Shown: positions 18,648 to 27,744 of the stretch, in pieces
Layout of the letters: every line of letters starts with the position of its first letter
How positions within the stretch are numbered: the first letter of the stretch is position 1
Assembly: GCF_008312935.1 (NCBI RefSeq)
Contig: NZ_VSZO01000015.1
Location: 124,001 to 188,000, forward strand
Reading direction: 5' to 3'
Length of the DNA: 64,000 nucleotides
DNA from: Roseiconus lacunae
GTDB lineage: Bacteria > Planctomycetota > Planctomycetia > Pirellulales > Pirellulaceae
Position numbers and translations under genes: made by a program
Notes under the pieces: generated by a model
Told to the model about the DNA's origin: nothing
Databases searched by the model: none
Seen by the model: the letters and a program-made list of their open reading frames with translations, nothing else

Positions 18648-19286
18648 ATGTCTGTCACTCAATTTGCCAAGGCATTCAGTGGGGGCCTCCCATGCTGCTT
18701 GGCGCTGGTGGTGGTCGCGATCGGCGGATGCGTCAATCGTGGTGAGCATCATCGGCCTCATTACAAACGCGTCTTGCCGATGGTTGTCACTGGCCATGGA
18801 AAGCAAGGTTACTGCCGGCCGAGAAATTATCTCGGATACTACGAAACGACTTGGAATAGCCCCGAGCAGTTTGGGTGTGTTGGTCGAGCACACTGTGGCA
18901 ATCCAGTTTGTGGGCAGTGCAGTGCTTCAGTCGTAGGGGAGCTGCCCGCACTTCAGGTTGGCGGTCGGGTGACGTTTGAAGATGCCGCTAACGCACCCAC
19001 CATCCGCGAAAACGTTGTTGAGCCCGGTGAAGTCCTACATCTCGGCGATCCGACTTCTTACGAAGATCCCGCCGCTCGTGAAACGGTGACTCCGCAAAAG
19101 ACAAACGCTCTTGAGCTGATTCCCACCAGTGCGATGGCTCCGCTGGATGACATGTCCGTTGAGAAAGCGTCGGCCGTGATGCTGGTCCGTCCAGCGAGGT
19201 CGGCGATTCCCGCCGGAAAATCTCGTCAGCACACTCAGGCACCGGCAGAGCAAAAGCTCGAAACCTTTCTACGATCAAAGTGGTGA
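18648..19286 (+). CDS. lipoprotein of unknown function
   Basis: The 212-residue protein has a lipoprotein signal (LALVVVAIGGC, Cys near residue 28). A short His/Arg/Tyr-rich and Cys-rich segment follows (HCGNPVCGQC), then a long low-complexity C-terminal region rich in Ala, Pro, Glu and Thr. It follows the Wza-like gene by 52 bp on the same strand, so the two are probably co-transcribed, which suggests an envelope role linked to polysaccharide export. The four closely spaced cysteines could bind a metal or form disulfides. I recognise no family. Confidence 0.7.
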   Translation: MSVTQFAKAFSGGLPCCLALVVVAIGGCVNRGEHHRPHYKRVLPMVVTGHGKQGYCRPRNYLGYYETTWNSPEQFGCVGRAHCGNPVCGQCSASVVGELPALQVGGRVTFEDAANAPTIRENVVEPGEVLHLGDPTSYEDPAARETVTPQKTNALELIPTSAMAPLDDMSVEKASAVMLVRPARSAIPAGKSRQHTQAPAEQKLETFLRSKW

Positions 19287-19320
19287 TGTGAGATCGGTCC
19301 GCCGATAGAGCGTCGGTCAG

Positions 19321-19355
19321 TTGCGGGCTGCAAGAGTCTGTTTCACAGCCCGCAA
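19321..19355. terminator. hairpin between converging genes
   Basis: ttgcgggctg pairs perfectly with cagcccgcaa across a 15-base loop, between the converging lipoprotein and PEP-CTERM genes. There is no T-tract on either side, so it is only a possible terminator. Confidence 0.45.
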
Positions 19356-19412
19356 ATGCAGGATTGAGATCGACGGGAAATGCTGAGCATGCGGGCCGTC
19401 ATCGAAAGATTA

Positions 19413-20006
19413 TTATCGGCGTTTTCGACGGTACATCAGTCCAATCCCAAGGCATCCGAGAGCGATTGTGGAGCCCGATTCTGGAATCGCAGTCACCACA
19501 TTCCCGCTAAAGCCGGGGCCGAATTGTACTGAGGAAGCTCCGGTTAAAGAGAACAAAGCCGATAGGGCTGGGCTTTCAACTAATGCATCTCCGCTCGTCA
19601 AAACGTTCATGGGAATACTGAAGAGCACCGCAGACTCACCGTCATTGAGTACGAGTGGAGACCCGTTTGCATCGACAGAGGTGATCGAAAAACCGAAACC
19701 ATTTGCCGTGAAGTCGCTACTGGCCCCTTTCGTTTCCAGTAATGCGTTTGGTGTGAACTGGATATCCGATAGGGAAGTGTCCGGAGTCTCCGGCACGAAT
19801 GTCGTGCCGTTTGCGACCTGTAGTGGCATCGTGAATCCACTGATTGACTCGGTCTGACCTACCGCGGTTACGGTCATGTCGAATGTGTAGAGTCCAGGTC
19901 CGGAGAATGAAACGTCGTCAAACTCCATGACGATTGCGGCGTTCGCTACGCTTCCCAGAAACATCGACGTTGCAAACGCCATCGAACGTAGGATTGAACT
20001 TTTCAT
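19413..20006 (-). CDS. PEP-CTERM-like protein with variant PES motif, paralogue of 20622-21212
   Basis: The 197-residue protein has a signal peptide (MKSSILRSMAFATSMFLGS, cleavage near ANAA). The body, possibly cohesin-like, contains ISGFTMPLQ, LSDIQFTPNALLETKGASS and SVDANGSPLVLNDGESAVL. The C-terminal sorting signal reads IPESGSTIALGCLGIGL then YRRKRR. The third motif residue is Ser where Pro is usual. Most of the body is clearly homologous to the neighbour at 20622. It is presumably exported and processed by the exosortase, although the variant motif may alter recognition. The ATG at 20006 was chosen because the upstream in-frame start is a TTG. Confidence 0.85.
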   Translation of the reverse strand: MKSSILRSMAFATSMFLGSVANAAIVMEFDDVSFSGPGLYTFDMTVTAVGQTESISGFTMPLQVANGTTFVPETPDTSLSDIQFTPNALLETKGASSDFTANGFGFSITSVDANGSPLVLNDGESAVLFSIPMNVLTSGDALVESPALSALFSLTGASSVQFGPGFSGNVVTAIPESGSTIALGCLGIGLMYRRKRR

Positions 20007-20141
20007 AATGATGTGATTTTCTCGCAAAATGTGATGTCTTTAGTCGTAACTCGAATCGTCTGTCGATGTTGTCGGACAGGAATTCTATGTGTCGTGTGAT
20101 GTCTTAGTCACCGTTTCCGTTTTCTTGCTGATCATTCGTAG

Positions 20142-20315
20142 TAAGCAGTTGAACATGAATGATTCGGCTTAAGTCATTTCACTCTCCCACTGGAAGAGTC
20201 GGGCCTTCAGGCCCGGAGAGGGCACCCTCCCCGGCCGTTTGCTCGTCCGACCCTCCCGCAAGCGGGAGAGTGTTATCCAGAGGTTTGGCCCCAAAGACTC
20301 GTGTTTACCTGCTTA
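20142..20315 (+). repeat. 174-bp element with terminal inverted repeats, copy 1
   Basis: It begins TAAGCAGTTGAACA and ends GTTTACCTGCTTA, an imperfect terminal inverted repeat of about 30 bp. Inside are several perfect hairpins, for example cgggccttcaggcccg and a ctctccca stem. It carries no ORF. It matches copies 2 and 3 with roughly a dozen differences by eye and has exactly the same length. A non-autonomous (MITE-like) mobile element is the best reading. Confidence 0.85.
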
Positions 20316-20374
20316 GTACAGAAACACTGCCGGACTCCAGTGCTCCGTCTACACCAAATGCTCGGGTTCGGCTC

Positions 20375-20433
20375 ATCAGCTGACGGCGTTAGCCCCGGTG
20401 ATTGCACCGGAACCGTGGCTAACGCCATACGGC
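20375..20433. repeat. inverted pair of REP-like heads
   Basis: A head-to-head pair (ctgacggcgttagccccggt, then aaccgtggctaacgccatac) surrounds a 10-base centre and can fold into a long hairpin. The rest of the 20007-20621 gap holds only the 174-bp element and no gene. Confidence 0.8.
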
Positions 20434-20621
20434 AAATCCTAAAATCAAAGGTTGACGCAGCAGAAGGTTGGCATTGATGCCTCAAAAGCACTCTGACGAT
20501 ACGATCTTTCTGTTCTTTCTGCAGGAGCGGTGGACACATGCCAGCGCTACGCTCCGAGCACGTGCGTGCGTATACCGAACATGCAGGTGGATCGATGCGA
20601 CAATCAATTGACGGCTGCGGA

Positions 20622-21212
20622 TTAGATCCGTCGGCGACGGCGATAAATCATTCCGCCTCCCAAAAGACAGAGCGATCCAGCACCGGCAATCGAAGCCGGT
20701 TCCGGCACGGCTTGGGCTGCTGCACTAAATTCAGGAGATAGTTGGACACTGCTTGCTCCGGTGAGCGCGAACAATTGGGCCAACGCGGTGTTCTCCACCA
20801 GGACCTCTCCCGGAACGAACACATTCATCGGGATCGTGAATAGCACCGCCGATTCTCCATCGTTAAGGACCAATGGTGATCCGTTGGCATCGACCGATGT
20901 AATCGAAAATCCGAAACCACTCAATGTAAAGTCGCTACTGGCACCTTTGGTCTCTAGCAACGAATTCGGTGTAAACTCAATATCTGACAATGATGAGTCA
21001 GGAATTTCGGATTGAAACGTGGCGCCGTTGGCCAGTTGCAGTGGCATGGTGAATCCACTGATCGTCTCCGTTTGCCCGACCGCAGTTGCGGTGAACTCAA
21101 AGTTGTAGACACCAGCACCGTTAAACGTAACATCGGTCCCTTGTAGCACGACCGCTGCATGTGAAAGGCTCGTCATACCGACGAGCAGGCACGTCATCAA
21201 AGCTATTTTCAT
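20622..21212 (-). CDS. PEP-CTERM protein, paralogue of 19413-20006
   Basis: The 196-residue protein has a signal peptide (MKIALMTCLLVGMTSLSHA), the same body as its neighbour (ISGFTMPLQ, LSDIEFTPNSLLETKGASS, SVDANGSPLVLNDGESAVL) and a canonical tail, VPEPASIAGAGSLCLLGGG then YRRRRRI. A strong ribosome site (aaaggag, eight bases before the ATG) fixes the start at 21212. The body may be a cohesin-like or adhesive beta-sandwich; I do not know its ligand. Cohesin-like and dockerin modules can pair, and the next gene encodes a dockerin-like repeat, but any interaction is speculation. Confidence 0.9.
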   Translation of the reverse strand: MKIALMTCLLVGMTSLSHAAVVLQGTDVTFNGAGVYNFEFTATAVGQTETISGFTMPLQLANGATFQSEIPDSSLSDIEFTPNSLLETKGASSDFTLSGFGFSITSVDANGSPLVLNDGESAVLFTIPMNVFVPGEVLVENTALAQLFALTGASSVQLSPEFSAAAQAVPEPASIAGAGSLCLLGGGMIYRRRRRI

Positions 21213-21290
21213 CTGAATCTCCTTTGGAGTAAAAACTATCAATCAAGCGGGGCCAAACGAACGCAACGCTCGTTTCGAATGCCCCCGGAG

Positions 21291-24200
21291 TCACGACGCC
21301 AAGCTGTCAAAGAGCGTGTCAACGAGTTCGGCCCATTCTGCTTCATCCTCGTCATCTCCAGTGGAGGTGCTCTGAAGTGAGCCACTGTGACTGAGGGAAT
21401 CGCTTGAAGCGAGCTGTGGCGGGGCAGTCGGATTGTTGAGGGGCAGTAGTGTGCCACTTGCCGCTAGAGCCGCCCCAAAATCGGATGAGTTCACTGCGCC
21501 GCTTCCGTCGAGATCGGCGAAAACGTTGAAAGGCGAGAACCCGGCGATCTGACCGGATGCAGCAAGCACCTCGTTGACATCGCTGGAATTTACGGATCCA
21601 CCACCGGCGGCGTCTCCCGGCAGGACCTCGAAAGGTGTCACTAGATCATCGCCGCCCACCCCGTCGGCATCTCCGTCTAGTGGATTGCCGGCGGCATCGA
21701 GAATTGATGAAGCGAACAAGCTAAAGAGCAGCTTGTCCCCTTGGAACGGCGACGACAGCGTGATCGAAGCTTGGAACGTGGTCGGGTCGTAGGAGACATT
21801 TGAAATCAGATCGGCGAGCTGATAGTCACCCACTGGCCCGCCAACGGGCGGGAACGATACTGGGACTCCTCCGAGGCTGAAGTTGGTCGCATCAAACGAG
21901 ACAATGTCTTCGCTAAAGTTGATTAGGATTGTGTCGAGATTTGTCCACGGCAGGACTCGTGATGAGTTTGATGTCAGCGAATAGCCTTCACCTGCCTCGG
22001 GATCGATTGCACCAAGAAAGTCGAATAATGGGCCGACGGACGACCAAGTCGACCCCGCGATTTTGATGTCAGTGACCGTCGGTGAAATTGAATCACCATC
22101 ATTGTCTTCGATTGAAACATGGACGGTATCACCTGCAGTGCCAAATTGATTATCCAGCACCTTGGGAAACGCAACACTGCCGTTGTAGTTCGGATCGCTA
22201 CTTGTCGCGGTGTGCGTGATGATCCCCGTGTGAGGGTTGGCTTCTGTTGCGACGTCATCGATCGCTCGGACGAAGATCGTTCGCGAGGTGCCTCCGGAGA
22301 TGACATCGAATAGGATCGACGCGACCGCACCAAAATTCTCGTCGGTGAAGTCGCCGTCTTCGTCGGTGTCGACAGCGATTTCTAGTTGTGTATCGGAAGT
22401 GATATCGACGGTGACATCCGAAGTCGGGTCGGTGCCGATGTAAATCTCGTAGGAATCAATCGTTGAGTCGGCTTCACTGACATCGGTTGAGCCGCCGCTT
22501 TCGCCAATCAGGAGTCCTGGGATTTGGATATTAGTTGCATCATTCGTGTTTTCAGCGAAGCCGGGAATTACATCTGAACCGGGATTGGGAAGTCCAAGTG
22601 GATTGTTGCGGACCCAGGGTCTGTAGGGAGCAGGGGCCGGAAAGGCGGTGTCCTGAGCGAACGCATCAATTTGAACCGTTTCGAGCGACATGCTGCTACC
22701 CGCTGCGGTAAACGCTAGATCATATGACGCATCAGGGGCCGACTGGAAATCGAAGACCGCCATGAGATCGGTAGAGAATGCCGAACCTCCGTGGGCACTG
22801 ATCAGAGAGTTTTGTGTTTGAGTATAAACCGGCGTTACGCCATCGATATTGATGGAATTGTTGTCGATCGTGTTTCCGAGTGTTTTCCACTGAACGACGA
22901 TTCGCGTGAACGAACCTGACAAGTCGCTGGTGTCGATCGTAACGTCAAAGTCGGTTGGTTCCGCAAACGAATAAATGTTCTGTCCCGAGGTGAGAAACGC
23001 CGAACCAGCATTTTGAATTAGGACACTGTTTTCGCCTGACCCAAAGTCACTCGCGTCGGGGGAGTTGCCGGGAGTTCCCTGCGGGTCTGTGAACTGATCC
23101 CATTTCGCGTTGATCGATCCGAAGTCGCCGTAGTCCCAACCAAAACGATCGTCGTAGATAGAAGCAGTGAGATCGCCAAAGCTGGAGGCAAAACCGTCTG
23201 GGACGCGAGAGGCACCGCCGACGACGGACCCAGAACCGGGATGTTCCGCGTCAAAGTTCGGATCGAGAACGGTGACGGCATACACCGCGTCGCCGGCGTC
23301 TCCGTCATCCACTCCCACAGCGTCTCGCGGCAGCCCGTTGACCGTAGTGTAGGGGTATGGCGTGTCGAGGGCGCCATCGTTATTTGTGTCTAAGTCATCG
23401 CCGACCGTGATGCTCGGATCCAAGCCTTCGACCAAGATCCAGGTAGACGAGCCGTCTTCGACCTCGTCGTTGAAGTTGAACGTGACGTAGTCGCCGATCG
23501 CCACGCCCGGGTTGATCGTTGTGATCGAATCAATCTGGCCTTGGTCGGCACCGTCGCCGTCAATTTGTAGCAAATGAAATGTGGCATATGTCGGACCGAG
23601 ACCGGCATCGTTGAGATTAATCAACTCTACGAATTCGTCCGTGTCGGTTCCGTCATGGTTATTGACAAATTCGTTGATGACCAGCAGATCACCATCGGTA
23701 TCGTTGTCAAAAAGCTTAACCGTGGTATCCCCCGAGAGCGTACCGCTATAGGCGGCATCAGTGCTTGAGGTAACCCAGTCGACAATCCCGCTATGCGTGC
23801 CTTCAACGAACAAGTCATCGACGGAACGAACGACCAATTGCTGTGGAATCAGCCAGTTTTCAGGTGTGAACGTTAAGTCGAATGTGGAGTAGAACTGCGT
23901 GGCAAAGAAGCTATCGCTGACCACCACTCCCCGAAAGACATTGCTAGGTGTAAAGGTCACCGTGACGTCGTGAGTTGGTTTTGACTGTAGCGTGACCCAG
24001 AAGTTATCCAGGTTGTCGATGCTGGAGTCTTCACTCGCTTCAAGGTCAAGTGGTGCGTCCCGAAATTGTTCGCCACTAAGTGCGACGCCGGCAACATTGT
24101 CGTGAACGGTAATCGATTCTAGATCGAAGCCGGTTCCTTCACCTTCGACGTTCGCACGGACACCGACGACTAAGCTCGACGCACCTCCCGTAGGAATGTC

Positions 24201-25433
24201 GTCAAGTAGAAGGTTGAGTGAACCGTCTGCGGTCGTCTGCTGAGTTACCCGGCCGTTGTTGTCGAATTCATAAAACCACTCAAAAAACTCCCCCGAATCG
24301 CCGAACGAATTTAGGCCAACAGTCCCGGCGATCCACTCGATGTCCACGATAGTGGCACCGGAGACGTCAATGGGATCGCTTCGCAGTTCATGTTCACCGC
24401 CAAAGTCTTCGCTTTCCAGCATCCCGTTGATTCCGGCGTTTGGATCGGTTTCAACAAAGTTGCGGGTCGAGTCCGATGCCGGGACATTCGGATAGGAAAG
24501 GCTGAAGTTGGCACCAGCTTGTGGCGACGTTTCTAGGCCGTTGGGTGTGAATTCATCGACGGCCAAGACATTACCTGTCAAATCGACGATCCAAGTCGAC
24601 AAGTCGACACTGGCCAAATTAATCAATTCGGTGTCGTTGATTTGGTAGCTAATGTCACCGCCGGAAATCGACAATGTTCCATCAAAGCTGATTGTGTTCG
24701 AGGTAAGATCAACGAATCGTATCGAAGTGCTGATCGAAACGTCGATGCTGGTCAGTACGCCGTCAGTGAAGGTAACGGAGTCAGCGGAGTCGAGGGCACC
24801 GAACACAATATCGCCTTCGGAGTCGAACATCCAAAGACCCAAAGCATGATCGGAGATATCGCTAATCACGGTTGGTTGTGCACTTGGATTGCCACTGGAC
24901 CGGTTGGCATCCGCTTTCCAAAATTCTGAAAGGTCGATGTCGGTGACTGGTAGAACTTCGACACCTGATCCCGTGTAAGTTGAGTCATCGTACGTCAACG
25001 ATCCCCACTGGAAATTCTGTTCACGAGGAAACAAATCCATCGCTTCGCCATAGGTCCCCGCTTGGGCCGGACTATTGAAGTTTGCGTTCGCATAGATTGC
25101 ATCCGCATCACCGCCCCCAGCGACCGATGCGCGCAGAAGCGGTGCGGTTTGCGGACCCAGCGATCCATCTCCCAGGCCGATACGCCCGAAAGCATCCGTT
25201 TGGGGTGTCGATCCACTGGGGGCGGTTTCTTGAAGGTAGCTACCGGCGTCCATCGTGCTGGCCAGATCAATCGTATTGCCCGGATGGTCGATGCTTACCG
25301 GCTCACTGAAGTCGGCGTTATAGAGCACGGCCATCAAGTGGCGATTTTCAAGTTGCTCCAACAGATTGCGACGCCGGCGTCTTGATCGGTGGCGGCGAGC
25401 GGCAGGCGTCTTCGCAGTAAATAGGTGATGCAC
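21291..25433 (-). CDS. giant secreted multidomain protein with Calx-beta, lamin-tail-like, RFGW and dockerin modules
   Basis: The N-terminus is Arg-rich and carries LLEQLENRHLMA, a motif seen at the start of large planctomycete surface proteins and probably used for export. From the N-terminus there follow beta-rich regions, a Calx-beta-like repeat (about residues 445-580), a lamin-tail-like segment (VINEFVNNHDG..DEFVEL, about 582-738), the RFGW block shared with the two PEP-CTERM proteins at 14511 and 15525 (about 760-935) and a second Calx-beta-like repeat (about 980-1118). Two dockerin-type calcium loops (NSSDVNEVLAASG and DLDGSGAVNSSDF) close the protein. I chose the GTG at 25433 because aaggaa lies seven bases upstream; ATG codons at 25502 and 25532 have no ribosome site. 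A cell-surface or matrix role is inferred. Confidence 0.85.
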   Translation of the reverse strand: MHHLFTAKTPAARRHRSRRRRRNLLEQLENRHLMAVLYNADFSEPVSIDHPGNTIDLASTMDAGSYLQETAPSGSTPQTDAFGRIGLGDGSLGPQTAPLLRASVAGGGDADAIYANANFNSPAQAGTYGEAMDLFPREQNFQWGSLTYDDSTYTGSGVEVLPVTDIDLSEFWKADANRSSGNPSAQPTVISDISDHALGLWMFDSEGDIVFGALDSADSVTFTDGVLTSIDVSISTSIRFVDLTSNTISFDGTLSISGGDISYQINDTELINLASVDLSTWIVDLTGNVLAVDEFTPNGLETSPQAGANFSLSYPNVPASDSTRNFVETDPNAGINGMLESEDFGGEHELRSDPIDVSGATIVDIEWIAGTVGLNSFGDSGEFFEWFYEFDNNGRVTQQTTADGSLNLLLDDIPTGGASSLVVGVRANVEGEGTGFDLESITVHDNVAGVALSGEQFRDAPLDLEASEDSSIDNLDNFWVTLQSKPTHDVTVTFTPSNVFRGVVVSDSFFATQFYSTFDLTFTPENWLIPQQLVVRSVDDLFVEGTHSGIVDWVTSSTDAAYSGTLSGDTTVKLFDNDTDGDLLVINEFVNNHDGTDTDEFVELINLNDAGLGPTYATFHLLQIDGDGADQGQIDSITTINPGVAIGDYVTFNFNDEVEDGSSTWILVEGLDPSITVGDDLDTNNDGALDTPYPYTTVNGLPRDAVGVDDGDAGDAVYAVTVLDPNFDAEHPGSGSVVGGASRVPDGFASSFGDLTASIYDDRFGWDYGDFGSINAKWDQFTDPQGTPGNSPDASDFGSGENSVLIQNAGSAFLTSGQNIYSFAEPTDFDVTIDTSDLSGSFTRIVVQWKTLGNTIDNNSINIDGVTPVYTQTQNSLISAHGGSAFSTDLMAVFDFQSAPDASYDLAFTAAGSSMSLETVQIDAFAQDTAFPAPAPYRPWVRNNPLGLPNPGSDVIPGFAENTNDATNIQIPGLLIGESGGSTDVSEADSTIDSYEIYIGTDPTSDVTVDITSDTQLEIAVDTDEDGDFTDENFGAVASILFDVISGGTSRTIFVRAIDDVATEANPHTGIITHTATSSDPNYNGSVAFPKVLDNQFGTAGDTVHVSIEDNDGDSISPTVTDIKIAGSTWSSVGPLFDFLGAIDPEAGEGYSLTSNSSRVLPWTNLDTILINFSEDIVSFDATNFSLGGVPVSFPPVGGPVGDYQLADLISNVSYDPTTFQASITLSSPFQGDKLLFSLFASSILDAAGNPLDGDADGVGGDDLVTPFEVLPGDAAGGGSVNSSDVNEVLAASGQIAGFSPFNVFADLDGSGAVNSSDFGAALAASGTLLPLNNPTAPPQLASSDSLSHSGSLQSTSTGDDEDEAEWAELVDTLFDSLAS

Positions 25434-25540
25434 TTTTATGTTCCTTAGCGTTGTTTGATAAAGCTTTTCAGCTGTCGGCTGGTCAGTGCGTTCGAGTCTC
25501 ATTGGCGAAATGTGTCGATCGCTGACAGCCATCGTTCAAC

Positions 25541-25615
25541 AGTGATTGGTGTAGCAGTGATTTGTGTAGCAGTGATTTGTGTAGCAGTGATTTGTGTAGC
25601 AGTGATTGGTGTTGG
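25541..25615. repeat. 15-bp tandem repeat, nearly five copies
   Basis: The unit agtgatttgtgtagc recurs at 25541, 25556, 25571, 25586 and, diverged at its end, 25601. It lies about 110 bp upstream of the giant surface-protein start. The remaining gap (25616-26029) shows no gene or clear signal. Confidence 0.9.
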
Positions 25616-26029
25616 CAATTTCAATCGAGGCTGTTCGGACGCAATCCAACGCCTCATTGAATGTCGATGTTGGCATCGAACTAAATCGTTCTTGGTGTTA
25701 GACCGATGATGCTTGCGTCTAGGGGCGAACGAACATCGAATTCGAAACCCACGTACATACGGTGCTCGTCAAGCAGTTGTGACTCGCGATCAAAGTGGTT
25801 TGCCGCAAACGCGAAGTCACGGCTGGCTGTGAACGGCCTGGTGAATGGCCCCGTGCTGGGGCGACGTTTACTCGAAAGGCGTTTTGCTTTGGGTGCAATG
25901 CGTTGAAATTTAATTCAAGCAATACGCACCATACGCGGCGTCATTCGCGGCCAACTCACCGCCGGGAAGCCGCAGCAAAGGTACGGCAACCCAGGATTTA
26001 TTGTCTGCCGTTGGTCGACCGATACCGGG

Positions 26030-26773
26030 TTACGCAACCGCTCTCGGTCGCCTACGAACGCGTCGGTAGGCAAACGGAATCGCGAGCGAAGCTAACATCG
26101 CAAAGGTCGCCGGTTCTGGGACCGGATTGACCGTTAGGAATGTTGATCCAGGGGCTTCGGTGTTATTGAGGAAGCCGTGTAGAAAGTCGGTTCCCGACGT
26201 GTCGTTTGTTCCCGTCAAAGCCAAGGCGAACACGTTGTTCGATCCAGACACCCAGTCATTGACCAGCGCCGTTACATCGAACGTGACCGTGCCAAAACTA
26301 TCGACAGATGTAATCGCTGCGGGATCGGCAGTCAGAATATGGTTGTTGAAATAATCAATCCAGCTTGTCGTGCCGGTTGGATTTGTATCATCGATTATGG
26401 TGCTAAATGGATCGGCATCAACACCGTGCGCAGAAACCGTGAAAGGGGATCCCGGACCTGCATCAAATCCGAAGCCGCCGGAGACGCTTTGGACCGTCAG
26501 GATTGCCGACGCCACGGGGCCGGTGAAACTACTAAAGTCATTGGGATCAAATCCGATGTAGATTGTCTCCGGCCCAAGACCAAAGGCGTTGTCGTTGGCA
26601 ACTCGAAACGTCGAGCGACTATCGCCGGCGTATCCTCGAACGGTATCGGTTCCCATAAAGAACCCGGACGTCATGGCGTCTTCGGTTGGGCTGAGCGTTG
26701 CTGCCGAAACAGCGTGTGAAGAGGATCCGGCGAACGCCACGATCGCTATGAGTGCCAGTTTTTTTATCACCAT
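26030..26773 (-). CDS. PEP-CTERM protein with DNRLRE-like beta domain
   Basis: The 247-residue protein has a signal peptide (KKLALIAIVAFAGSSSHAVSA). The body resembles DNRLRE-type domains: a repeated-strand beginning with RGYAGDSRSTFRV, then ILTVQSVSGG, TVTFDVTALVNDWVSGSNNVFALAL and FLNNTEAPGSTFLTV. It ends in an exosortase tail, NPVPEPATFAMLASLAIPF then YRRVRRRPRAVA. DNRLRE-like domains are found on secreted and cell-surface proteins, often beside carbohydrate-active modules. It is presumably an exosortase substrate. It is unrelated in its body to the other PEP-CTERM proteins here. Confidence 0.88.
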   Translation of the reverse strand: MVIKKLALIAIVAFAGSSSHAVSAATLSPTEDAMTSGFFMGTDTVRGYAGDSRSTFRVANDNAFGLGPETIYIGFDPNDFSSFTGPVASAILTVQSVSGGFGFDAGPGSPFTVSAHGVDADPFSTIIDDTNPTGTTSWIDYFNNHILTADPAAITSVDSFGTVTFDVTALVNDWVSGSNNVFALALTGTNDTSGTDFLHGFLNNTEAPGSTFLTVNPVPEPATFAMLASLAIPFAYRRVRRRPRAVA

Positions 26774-27105
26774 TGCAGTGAAAGCCTTAAAGAGAGACAG
26801 CGTGAAAACTCGCTTTGCAGTGTCGGCTACAAGAAAGGCTGTCGTTGGTCGTCAATGTGACTTAGGCGACAGCTCCCGACGATGCGAATTGGCTGGCTGG
26901 CTGCGGTGCTTGATCGGAACCGCAATGGCTGGCTAAGCGGGCATGTTAAAGTGGGTGTGAGGTTGATGCAAGCCTTCGAATCGGACGGCTAGCAAGGAAT
27001 CTTATGGGATATTTCGGAAATCTGTAGTGTGTCGATCGAGTTAGATTGTTTGACCTGCAATGAAGCCTCGTGCGAAACTAACAGGCGGATAAGTAGCGAA
27101 TACGA
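26774..27105. other. intergenic, nothing recognised
   Basis: This 332-bp stretch has several ggctggct-type short repeats near 26890-26935 but no supported gene, hairpin with a T-tract, or recognisable promoter. Confidence 0.5.
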
Positions 27106-27591
27106 CTATTGAAATTCGACTTCGAAATCGGCAGTGTTTTCTTCGCCTGGCTTTAGTTCCCAGGTCTCGGTGCTATTGACATCGTAGTCGGGGTGAATGC
27201 TCTGTCCGGGGGCGATGATTCCCTCGGAAGATTCAGGCGGAACTTGGGAGAGCAAGCTTGACGGCAATGCGGTAAACCGGACCCGGTATTTACCGCCATG
27301 TAGGTTTGCCTGTTCACCGAATTCAAATTTTCCATTGAAGACGGGAGCTGTCGCCTTGGGACCTGTCGTAGGAGGCAACGGCTGGAGCGAGATGATGATT
27401 CCCGACACCGGCTTCTCGTCCGCTTTGACTGACCCTGACCCCGTCGCGACGGGACGTTCTTCACGGTTGCATCCTGTGACCGCTAATACTAGCCCAGCGG
27501 AAATCAAACTCAGGCGTTGCAGCGATCTTAATGATTGCCATTGTCGTTCGAAGCGTGGCCTTGCATTTGGGCTAAATAGAAACGATTTCAT
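27106..27591 (-). CDS. lipoprotein with transthyretin/carboxypeptidase-regulatory-like fold
   Basis: The 161-residue product has a long basic n-region, a hydrophobic stretch and a lipobox (LVLAVTGC, Cys at 41). The rest resembles the small beta-sandwich lipoproteins abundant in planctomycetes: GSGSVKADEKPVSGIIISL, then FNGKFEFGEQANLHGGKYRVRF and a C-terminal strand FEVEFQ. Such proteins often lie next to DUF1559 genes, as here (the DUF1559 gene ends 154 bp upstream). They are presumed to be outer- or inner-membrane tethered, with unknown ligands. I see no catalytic residues. Confidence 0.8.
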   Translation of the reverse strand: MKSFLFSPNARPRFERQWQSLRSLQRLSLISAGLVLAVTGCNREERPVATGSGSVKADEKPVSGIIISLQPLPPTTGPKATAPVFNGKFEFGEQANLHGGKYRVRFTALPSSLLSQVPPESSEGIIAPGQSIHPDYDVNSTETWELKPGEENTADFEVEFQ

Positions 27592-27744
27592 GAGTGCATT
27601 TCTAGTACGTTGATTTCGGCAGAGCTTGCTGATGTTTCGGTCGGGTTTCTATCTAGGTTGATTCAATCGATGGAACTGGGGCAAACGCCCGCCGACTGAT
27701 CAAACACATCCGAACTTTCCTATGGGACAAAGTGATTTTAAGAG

